Shown one piece after another: positions 1-5,763 of a DNA stretch of 7,089 nucleotides (its first letter is position 1; the number at the start of each line of letters is the position of its first letter). Source of the DNA: Porticoccaceae bacterium (lineage in GTDB: Bacteria > Pseudomonadota > Gammaproteobacteria > Pseudomonadales > Porticoccaceae). Position numbers and translations under genes: made by a program. The notes beneath the pieces are model-generated. The model was not told the origin of the DNA and searched no databases. It worked only from the letters and a program-made list of their open reading frames with translations. Where the stretch lies: contig PCDB01000028.1 of NCBI GenBank assembly GCA_002591625.1, forward strand, positions 1 to 7,089, given 5' to 3'.

Positions 1-456
1 GTAAAGAGAATTATTTTCTTCGATGCTCTGGTGCCTCGTGAAGGCCGGATGGCCGGCGTCGTTCGAGACCCTAAGACGGGCGATTTCCCAAACTGGTGGA
101 AGGCTCGACAAAAACATTTTATAGACGGATACCGCATGGTTTTGTGGAAGGACTATCCGGTCGATATGCTTGTGCCGTCGACTAACGGGAGGCTTGTGGC
201 CAGATTGAAGCGACTAATTACCACTCATCCGGCAAGGCAATGGACAGATGAATTGGTTTTGAAGAACGGAGGATGGGAAGGCTTGCCAAGATCTTTTGTG
301 CATTGCACTGGCCAGAAATACCTATTGACAAGTGAGAAGATGATTGGTCCCGCCAGAGAGCCGAATTGGGATTTCGTTGAGCTCAATATCCCTCGCGATG
401 GCATGTTGACCCACCCCAAAGTGGTGGCCAATTATTTGATATCTGTATCTGGCTAG
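1..456 (+). CDS. Alpha/beta-fold hydrolase, C-terminal part (5' end outside window)
   Basis: The reading frame is open from the first base, so the GTG at 31 is not the real start; about 151 codons are visible before the TAG at 454-456. The first residues, VKRIIFFDALVPREGR, match the strand after the nucleophile-elbow helix of esterase-like alpha/beta hydrolases (usually a 'l.yLDAfvP.dG' pattern). The visible part therefore covers the cap region and the last core strands; the nucleophile motif lies outside the window. Near the end, PRSFVHCTGQKY is the usual 'p.tyi.ct.d' strand, followed by ELNIPRDGMLTHP. In most relatives that last segment reads 'GHdaMlt.P', with the catalytic His right after Gly. 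Here the position seems to be Arg (CGC at 394-396), and the only nearby His is in THP (412-414). It converges on the minus-strand operon and so belongs to another transcript. Fold is fairly sure; substrate unknown. Confidence 0.75.
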   Translation, partial: VKRIIFFDALVPREGRMAGVVRDPKTGDFPNWWKARQKHFIDGYRMVLWKDYPVDMLVPSTNGRLVARLKRLITTHPARQWTDELVLKNGGWEGLPRSFVHCTGQKYLLTSEKMIGPAREPNWDFVELNIPRDGMLTHPKVVANYLISVSG

Positions 457-758
457 CCAATGTTCTCGCTGCAATGGGGTTCTTCCATAGTCAGTTTCGC
501 CGCCCAATTCTTATCCCATCATTATAAATTCATTTGAGTATTGCATGATCGATTCCTGTGGCGTTTTGTATTGGAAAGAATTTTACTTCGCAAATCATCA
601 TAGACGATGAAACATTGGTTTCAGTAAGTGCAGTTTCTTTCACAAACAGTTATCGATAGTTTTGTTAGTGCTTTTCGTCTCATTACTAATGACTGCCGTG
701 GCAGAAAATATAGCCAAAAAGATAATGACTTCATCCATCTAATGATGGATAGATATAG
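457..758. other. Non-coding spacer between convergent genes
   Basis: This 302-base stretch separates the end of the partial hydrolase (+) from the end of the MFS gene (-). It is A+T rich. I see no recognisable protein-coding segment, tRNA or repeat array. A GTG-started frame from 628 on the plus strand continues into the antisense of the MFS gene and has no recognisable product. The only structures noted are the hairpin at 733-750 and a short CTGCC/GGCAG inverted repeat at 693-704. A terminator for the plus-strand gene is not evident. Confidence 0.6.
733..750 (-). terminator. Small hairpin just past the MFS stop codon, weak terminator candidate
   Basis: ATCCATC (733-739) and GATGGAT (744-750) form a perfect 7-bp stem with a 4-base loop, starting 8 bases downstream of the MFS stop codon. 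On the minus strand the nearest run of T (CTTTTTGG) comes more than ten bases after the stem rather than directly after it. The stem is also only moderately G+C rich, so it does not meet the usual intrinsic-terminator pattern well. It may help end the operon transcript or protect its 3' end. Confidence 0.3.
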
Positions 759-1985
759 CTATGTTTGGTTATTAATATATTTTTTGGACCCATATTGCAC
801 AATTAGCCAGCTTAGAGTGGTGAAAATGGTTGCTGCAGCACTCAATAGCGCCACATATTGGTAGCCATTTGAATAGATGTTTCCGCTAATTATTGAAAAT
901 ATGCCTCCAGCCACAAGGCCGCAAGAGCTTGAAATCCCTGATGCAGTGCCGCTGATCTCGGGAAAGAGGTCAACAGCACCAAACATTGCCATGGGAATTA
1001 ACATGCCTGAAAAAAACATAAGGCCAGCGAGCGGTAATAGAACGGTCAAGAGGTTGACATCGAATAGTTGAAGACTTAAGACACCTGACCAAGCTATCCC
1101 AAGTGATGCTAAAACAGAGAACTTGGTCAATTTTTGTCTGCCGAATTTTTTTGCCAAAGGGTTTACGCGGGTTGAACCGAGAACATAAAATATTGCTAGT
1201 GATCCCCAAATCAGTCCAAACCCGAATGCTCCAATACTAAAGTAGTCAGAAAAAATGGCAGCCCCAATCCCTAAAAATGAAAAGAAGGTGCCCTGTGTAA
1301 ATCCAAAAATACCGGTATAACCCAAAAACCTGGGGGACGAGAGAAGGGTCCAAATACTTCTTTGATCCAATTGCTCAAGAGCACCTTCTTCAATATTGGG
1401 TCTGGTTTCCGGTACGTGCTTCCAGGCCCTATGCAATACAAGTGCTCCAACTATCGCGGTAACAAGATATACGCCTTGGTGGCCATAGAAGTGGGCTACA
1501 GCCCCACCAATTACTGGAGCAATTATTGGGGCAATCCCCATTGCTGCAGACATAAAAGAAAAGGCTTGGATCGCTTCTTCTTGTTCAAACAGGTCCCGAG
1601 CGATGGCGCGAGCAATAACGCTGCCAACGCTTGCACCGACAGCTTGAATAAAACGCAGAATGATCATTAGGCTGAGATTCGGAGAAAAGGCCAAACCAAT
1701 GCTTGATAAAATGAAAATCAGAAATCCTGCTAATAGGAGGGGCCTTCTTCCAAATTTGTCAGATAGTATCCCAGCGCATGGTTGACCCAATGCTAAGCCC
1801 AATAAGTACGCTGATGCAAGGTACTGAAGGTTTTCGGTACCTTGATCAAATGCCAGCCCGATCAATGGAATTATGGGTACTATTACTACAACCCCAAAAG
1901 GAGAGAGGCTGCTAATTGCACCCAGCAAATAGAATAATGGGTTGGACCTTGGTCGGTCAGCGTTTTCCAAATGCTTGTCGCTCAA
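759..1985 (-). CDS. MFS transporter, Bcr/CflA-like multidrug efflux family
   Basis: A 408-residue inner-membrane protein with about 12 hydrophobic segments, the normal size for DHA1/Bcr-CflA proton-driven exporters. Visible signatures: motif A between TM2 and TM3, GILSDKFGRR (72-81), with Asp76 and the Gly-Arg-Arg end; the LRFIQAVGAS stretch (110-119) with Arg111 in TM4; the antiporter motif C-like GIAPIIAPVIGG (150-161) in TM5; and FPEISGTASG (341-350) in the C-terminal half, typical of the Bcr/CflA group. The start is TTG (1985-1983): a TGA lies nine codons upstream in frame, no in-frame ATG occurs before TM1, and AAGGA sits about 10 bases upstream. It is the last gene of the minus-strand series, 150 bp after the reductase. 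Inference: it exports a product or toxic intermediate of the upstream enzymes, or the compound they act on. Family is confident; substrate is not. Confidence 0.9.
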   Translation of the reverse strand: MSDKHLENADRPRSNPLFYLLGAISSLSPFGVVVIVPIIPLIGLAFDQGTENLQYLASAYLLGLALGQPCAGILSDKFGRRPLLLAGFLIFILSSIGLAFSPNLSLMIILRFIQAVGASVGSVIARAIARDLFEQEEAIQAFSFMSAAMGIAPIIAPVIGGAVAHFYGHQGVYLVTAIVGALVLHRAWKHVPETRPNIEEGALEQLDQRSIWTLLSSPRFLGYTGIFGFTQGTFFSFLGIGAAIFSDYFSIGAFGFGLIWGSLAIFYVLGSTRVNPLAKKFGRQKLTKFSVLASLGIAWSGVLSLQLFDVNLLTVLLPLAGLMFFSGMLIPMAMFGAVDLFPEISGTASGISSSCGLVAGGIFSIISGNIYSNGYQYVALLSAAATIFTTLSWLIVQYGSKKYINNQT

Positions 1986-2135
1986 GGGAGCTGTTTCCTT
2001 ATTGATATGTCAACTATGATGCTACGCTGGACAGATGCACTTTTTTCAATGTCATTTTGTCTTAGTATAGTAAAAGCTGGGTGGAAGTAGTTACTTAAAA
2101 AATTAACATCCAATGGGTACTTGTTGAGGTGTAGT
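1986..2135 (-). other. Intergenic gap before the MFS gene, possible internal promoter
   Basis: This is the largest gap in the minus-strand series (150 bp) and is A+T rich. On the minus strand it contains a TATACT hexamer (plus coordinates 2064-2069), one mismatch from a sigma70 -10 box, but no convincing -35 about 17 bases upstream. No strong hairpin with a T-run is visible after the reductase stop, so read-through from the upstream genes seems likely. An internal promoter for the exporter is possible but weakly supported. Confidence 0.25.
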
Positions 2136-3134
2136 TTAGGTGCCCACTCTAACCAGAGCCTTGCCGAAGTTATCGCCTCGCATGAGACGGCAGAACGATT
2201 CTGGTGCGTTTTCCAAACCCATGGTGACATCTTCTCTTATTTTTAGTTCACCACGTGTGACATATGGAATACAATTTTTTAAAAATTCTTCTCGACGATG
2301 CTCAAAATCATATACCACTAAGCCATAGATGATTGCTCTCGCTTTGATCCAAAGCCCTGGCGCTGGCCCCGCTGCCCGCGTGCTTTTATTGTACTCTGAC
2401 ATCAGCCCGCATAGTATTACACGAGCACCAATGGCAAGTTGCTCAGAGGCTGTCTGGAGTAATTCGCCACCGACGAGATCAAAAAACACATTTATGCCGT
2501 CGGGGCAAAGCTCTTTTAGTCGGTCTGAAACGTTTTCCGTTTTGCGATTGATGCAGGCATCATAGCTTAGTTCCTCTGTTGCATACTGACATTTTTCCTC
2601 GGAACCAGCTATCCCTACTACTACGCAGCCTTGCAACTTTGCCAGCTGCCCAGCTGTTGCTCCTACTCCGCCTATCGCAGCTGGAATGACAACGACATCA
2701 CCGGGCTTGGGTTTTGCCTGCCAGATAATTCCTGCATAGGCCGTCAAGCCCGGCATGCCCAGGATTGAAAGAGCATAGGACATTGGGTCAATGGTATCCG
2801 CGACCATTTGCAGCGCGCTTGCGTTATGTGCTGAGAAATGCTGCCATCCGCCAAAACATCTCACGATATCTCCGGGCTTGAAATCTTTGCTTTCTGACAT
2901 TACTACCCGGCTAACTGTTTCTCCTATCATGGGTTCATTTACTCCAACCGAACCAGACATGTGCCTACCGGCAATTTGGCTTCTCATATACGGGTCCAGC
3001 GATAAGTACAGGGTCTCACAGAGAACTTGATCGAGCGAGAGATCTGGTATCGGTGTCTCTATTAATGTGAAGTCATTGGGTCTTGGAATGCTTTCGGGAA
3101 AGCTAGCCAATTGTACTTGAAAATTTTTACTCAT
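2136..3134 (-). CDS. NADP-dependent oxidoreductase, zinc-independent MDR family (CurA / prostaglandin reductase-like)
   Basis: A 332-residue cytosolic protein with the layout and length of the leukotriene-B4-dehydrogenase/CurA branch of medium-chain reductases, which use NADPH to reduce the C=C bond of alpha,beta-unsaturated carbonyls. Visible: LSLDPYMR (44-51) in the N-terminal catalytic domain, GMPGLTAYAG (126-135), the nucleotide-binding AAIGGVGATAGQLAK (152-166), VVVGIAGSEEKC (171-182) after the second Rossmann strand, FFDLVGGE (217-224), and the family's typical C-terminal stretch GLENAPESF to NFGKALV (306-328). The zinc-ligand cysteines of alcohol dehydrogenases are absent, as expected here. 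The ATG at 3134 has GGAAG just upstream, a rather close spacing. It lies 45 bp after the alpha/beta-fold protein, in the same orientation, so probably co-transcribed. Inferred role: reducing an enone intermediate of the pathway. Family sure; substrate unknown. Confidence 0.9.
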   Translation of the reverse strand: MSKNFQVQLASFPESIPRPNDFTLIETPIPDLSLDQVLCETLYLSLDPYMRSQIAGRHMSGSVGVNEPMIGETVSRVVMSESKDFKPGDIVRCFGGWQHFSAHNASALQMVADTIDPMSYALSILGMPGLTAYAGIIWQAKPKPGDVVVIPAAIGGVGATAGQLAKLQGCVVVGIAGSEEKCQYATEELSYDACINRKTENVSDRLKELCPDGINVFFDLVGGELLQTASEQLAIGARVILCGLMSEYNKSTRAAGPAPGLWIKARAIIYGLVVYDFEHRREEFLKNCIPYVTRGELKIREDVTMGLENAPESFCRLMRGDNFGKALVRVGT

Positions 3135-3156
3135 GTGCTTCCTTTATTGTCTCGTT

Positions 3157-3168
3157 TATAAGCTTATA
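3157..3168. repeat. 12-bp perfect palindrome between two operon genes
   Basis: TATAAGCTTATA is self-complementary over all 12 bases and sits in the 45-bp gap between the alpha/beta-fold gene and the reductase gene. It contains no loop, so it fits a dimeric protein site better than an RNA hairpin. It could also be a chance A+T-rich palindrome. No second copy was noticed in the other gaps. Confidence 0.25.
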
Positions 3169-3179
3169 TCTCTCCAATA

Positions 3180-4043
3180 CTACTGTTTGAATAACATCTG
3201 CTTAAGGAGTATCTCTAATGTATCAAAGCGATCTTCTGTACCTCCAAAGGCCAGTTCAATAGTTACATTGTCGGGCAGCTCTGCATCCTTTAGTCTATTG
3301 CTATACTTGGCCAGGAGGCTTCCTGACCATAGCACTAATATAGTTGGCACGCTTAGTTCTTGAAGTGGCTCGGGTCTCTCGTTCATGAATGCGGCACGGT
3401 AGGCTTCATCATAATTACGGCCACTAATAAGATAATGCATCGCCGTCTGGTGAACGATGTCCAGTGGTGCGCCTTGCTCGTTAATGAGAGTATCAGTGGA
3501 TTGGTCATACCAAGGAAAATGGCGGTAGAGTTGTGTCGCCATATGCCAAGCCATTTGGAAATGACTTCCATCTTCCTTCGGTTCGAGGCTAGGGAAGTAG
3601 GATGACATAATTTGATCTCGTTCCTCGTCGAAAAACCAAGCGGTATTTTCAAGTAATAAGCCCCTAGTATATTCGGGAAACGCTCGACCATACTCAATGG
3701 CTATCTGAGCGCCGGTCGCAGAGCCATAGATAAGCGGCCTATCTAACCCTAGTGCACCTATAAATTCATGCAATGCTGAAACATATGGCTTTAAGGTTGA
3801 GTCTTTGTTGGGAAGCTGATCGGACTGACCATAGCCGGGTGTGTCCCAGCCTACGGTTCTGGCATGTTTTGAAAACAGGTCTATGAGGGGTTCCATAAAC
3901 TTAGAAGATAAGGGAGAGGGGTGCAGGAGCAAAACCGGGATACCGTTTCCGCTCTCTCGATAGTGAATCTGTGATCGCGCAATGCTTTGCGAGGGAGTAC
4001 ACGGTATTTCAACATAACCCTTCAATATTCCGTTTTTTGACAT
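3180..4043 (-). CDS. Alpha/beta-hydrolase-fold protein lacking a recognisable catalytic triad
   Basis: A 287-residue cytosolic protein with clear alpha/beta-hydrolase architecture: PVLLLHPSPLSS (36-47) carries the oxyanion-loop HP motif, TVGWDTPGYGQSD (63-75) is the 'DlpGyGxSd' strand-loop, and LIYGSATGAQIA (104-115) is the nucleophile elbow. In that elbow the GxSxG pattern reads G107-S-A109-T-G111, so the nucleophile position is Ala (GCG at 3719-3717). After the late core strand VPTILVLW (232-239) the usual 'G..D' acid is missing (SGSLLAKY). The C-terminal segment IELAFGGTEDRFD (262-274) has no His where a catalytic His is expected. I recall relatives with a GxHTG elbow, so this may be a branch that does not use a Ser nucleophile. 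The ATG at 4043 has GGAA about 8 bases upstream. The gene follows the FAD oxidoreductase by 39 bp. Classical esterase activity is unlikely; a lyase, isomerase, cofactor-free or binding role is possible. Confidence 0.8.
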   Translation of the reverse strand: MSKNGILKGYVEIPCTPSQSIARSQIHYRESGNGIPVLLLHPSPLSSKFMEPLIDLFSKHARTVGWDTPGYGQSDQLPNKDSTLKPYVSALHEFIGALGLDRPLIYGSATGAQIAIEYGRAFPEYTRGLLLENTAWFFDEERDQIMSSYFPSLEPKEDGSHFQMAWHMATQLYRHFPWYDQSTDTLINEQGAPLDIVHQTAMHYLISGRNYDEAYRAAFMNERPEPLQELSVPTILVLWSGSLLAKYSNRLKDAELPDNVTIELAFGGTEDRFDTLEILLKQMLFKQ

Positions 4044-4082
4044 AGTTTTATTCCGATGAGACGCCTAGAAAATGACGTCCGG

Positions 4083-5669
4083 CTAATCTAGACCCAGTGA
4101 GTTAGGATTTACTTTATGGAGAGGATCGATAGCATTTTTTAGAGACTCAACCAGGGATCTTGTTGATGGTTCGATACCCATACGATAATTGTACGTTTTT
4201 CCTATTTGCATGTGAATCGCGCCAAACTCACCGAAAAGTTCAAGCATTTCTTTTCTCAAGATTTCGACTGCTTCGCGCGCCTCCTGGTTCTTGGGAAAAC
4301 GTTTTAGGCGCGCGAGATGATCTTTTTCTACAGCATATTGGTGGATCTCAGCAATCTCATCTGGCCAAAAAAACACTGGCTCTAGCACAAACCCGTTGTT
4401 GGCTATCAGAGCGAAAAGATGTCCAACAAGAATCTCGTGCTTTTCGATGAGCGCTTGATGCTTGGCAACTATTTCATTTATTCCTTTATATGCGTCTTGG
4501 ACCTTGGAATGAGGAAGGATAGCGTGAATTGGCACCCAACGCTCACCAGCAGGGCCCAACATGTTATTGAGTGGGTTGAATGGGTTGGCACGCAATAGTT
4601 TGGGTATACTGTTTTCTATTTCCTTTCCATTTTGACGCATACAGATCTCACGGACTTCCGATGACCTTGCCTTGGTAGCCGCATCAATGCGATCTTCGAT
4701 CATTATTTGAAGTGAGAAATCAACGTTCTCCATAAAGCTCCGCCCTGCCATTGCCAGCTGAGCTCCATCGGCGATTGCACCTGTAAGCGATCCCGACTCT
4801 CTCATAACTGCGGCTAGAGATTTGACATCTTTAGCTAGGCTTTCACGTTTCATTCGCTGCTTTTGTAAACAGGGGTCGAAACCAAAGCACTCCATCGCGA
4901 GGCCCAGACGCCCTATTTCACTCATTGCCGCGATAATGTCGCTCGCATTTTTAAAGTCAAACGCAAGAAAACTTTTTGACTTAAATTGCGGGACGAGCCT
5001 TAATGTAGCGTTTGCCTTGAAGCCAAAGGCCCCTGCATCACTGGTAAAGAGACCGTTCAGGTCAGGTCCAAAATGTCGGAAAAAAGGTGAGCCGTTAACC
5101 TGAGCGCCAGAGCCTGTCTTGACAATTGAGCCATCCGAAAGCACTACTTCCAGCCCCAATAGCGAGTCAGCAACTGTGCCAAATTGTCCTGAACCCCAGA
5201 ATATCGCGTTTTGGGATAATCCGCCCCCGACTGTTGCCATAAGACCGGAGAGAGATCCCCAGAATGGTGTCCTTAATCCTGTAAGCTTAAGTGCATCATG
5301 CAACTGACTCCAAGTGCAACCGCATTCGACGGTCACAAACATGTCTTCTTCATTGATCTCAAGCACCTTATTCATTCGCCCGAGGTCCACAATGACGGAA
5401 GAGTTTGTTGCGGGCACATAACCGCTGGTGTAAGACATGCCTCCACCACGTGGAATCACATCATAGCCTTTATCCACCGCTACTCGAACTATCTCTGCCA
5501 ATTGATACTTGTCGCCGGGCAAAATAACCGCAAGCGCAAGGATATCTTTTGTGAGGACATCTTGAGAATAGAAAACACATGACTCTGTATCAGTAAGGAC
5601 ATGATCTGGTCCAACGATGCTGGAAAAACATTCAAATTCGGTATCATGAGTTGCAGCTTTACTGCTCAT
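4083..5669 (-). CDS. FAD-linked oxidoreductase (PCMH/VAO superfamily, GlcD or vanillyl-alcohol-oxidase-like)
   Basis: A 528-residue protein, typical in length for the VAO/4-cresol-dehydrogenase/GlcD group. The N-terminal FAD-binding (PCMH-type) domain spans about residues 40-230: PRGGGMSYTSGY (73-84) binds the pyrophosphate, IVDLGRMNKVLEI (93-105) follows, then TVGGGLSQNAIFWGSGQFG (146-164), LGLEVVLSDGSIVKTGSG (171-188) and DAGAFGFKANATLRLVP (211-227). The C-terminal substrate domain ends with IDPLHKVNPNSLG (514-526), the usual 'lDP..ilNPg' close. The pyrophosphate loop has Arg-Gly-Gly-Gly with no His, so flavin attachment there as in BBE-like enzymes is not expected; I cannot decide on covalent attachment elsewhere. 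No signal peptide is visible. The ATG at 5669 has GGAG 7 bases upstream. Known members oxidise hydroxyacids, phenols or alcohols; which applies here is unknown. It sits between the nitrilase-like gene and the alpha/beta-fold gene. Confidence 0.88.
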   Translation of the reverse strand: MSSKAATHDTEFECFSSIVGPDHVLTDTESCVFYSQDVLTKDILALAVILPGDKYQLAEIVRVAVDKGYDVIPRGGGMSYTSGYVPATNSSVIVDLGRMNKVLEINEEDMFVTVECGCTWSQLHDALKLTGLRTPFWGSLSGLMATVGGGLSQNAIFWGSGQFGTVADSLLGLEVVLSDGSIVKTGSGAQVNGSPFFRHFGPDLNGLFTSDAGAFGFKANATLRLVPQFKSKSFLAFDFKNASDIIAAMSEIGRLGLAMECFGFDPCLQKQRMKRESLAKDVKSLAAVMRESGSLTGAIADGAQLAMAGRSFMENVDFSLQIMIEDRIDAATKARSSEVREICMRQNGKEIENSIPKLLRANPFNPLNNMLGPAGERWVPIHAILPHSKVQDAYKGINEIVAKHQALIEKHEILVGHLFALIANNGFVLEPVFFWPDEIAEIHQYAVEKDHLARLKRFPKNQEAREAVEILRKEMLELFGEFGAIHMQIGKTYNYRMGIEPSTRSLVESLKNAIDPLHKVNPNSLGLD

Positions 5670-5763
5670 AGTTGGGCTCCATTTGACGGACGTTGTTAGT
5701 GTTACGGGTGATGAGATACATTTTGTTCCTCATTAAGTATGCATCCTCCTCAAAGTTATTCAT
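5659..5763 (-). CDS. Candidate 34-residue small protein linking the nitrilase-like and FAD genes
   Basis: This short frame fills the gap between the two larger genes. Its ATG (5763-5761) overlaps the nitrilase stop as ATGA, and its TAA (5661-5659) lies inside the FAD gene, overlapping that start by 11 bases. The peptide begins MNNFEEDAYL and ends with QMEPNYEQ; it is hydrophilic, with no membrane segment or known motif. Two internal starts are also plausible: Met11 at 5733 after AGGAGG (5750-5745), and Met15 at 5721 after GAGG with good spacing. It could be a real small protein, a translational coupler for the FAD gene, or a chance frame. A frame of this length is not rare by chance; the double overlap and the strong ribosome site are what raise it above noise. 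I do not recognise a family. Confidence 0.4.
   Translation of the reverse strand: MNNFEEDAYLMRNKMYLITRNTNNVRQMEPNYEQ
5745..5750 (-). promoter_or_regulatory. Strong Shine-Dalgarno AGGAGG not serving an obvious annotated start
   Basis: The full AGGAGG consensus lies just after the nitrilase stop but about 75 bases upstream of the FAD start, which has its own GGAG. The nearest useful start is the ATG at 5733, 11 bases downstream, inside the 34-codon small frame; the ATG at 5742-5744 gives only three codons. This is the main local evidence that something is translated between the two genes. Confidence 0.5.

Noticed and set aside
693..704. CTGCC/GGCAG inverted repeat as a terminator.
   Set aside because: Only about four usable base pairs remain after allowing a loop, and no proper T-run follows.
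628..864. A 78-codon plus-strand frame starting at GTG in the convergent spacer.
   Set aside because: Nearly half is antisense to the MFS C-terminus, there is no clear ribosome site, and the peptide matches nothing I know.
1982..2230. An 82-codon minus-strand frame covering the gap before the MFS gene, its TGA overlapping the TTG start.
   Set aside because: Its first third lies inside the reductase gene in another frame, it has no ribosome site, and its sequence is not protein-like. Coupling through the TTGA overlap is possible but unsupported.
3383..3697. A 104-codon minus-strand frame inside the alpha/beta-fold gene.
   Set aside because: It is an out-of-frame shadow of a gene with clear fold motifs; no ribosome site or family match.
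4160..5582. Several 60-96 codon plus-strand frames opposite the FAD oxidoreductase.
   Set aside because: They are fully antisense to a well-supported gene with conserved motifs throughout; no independent coding evidence.
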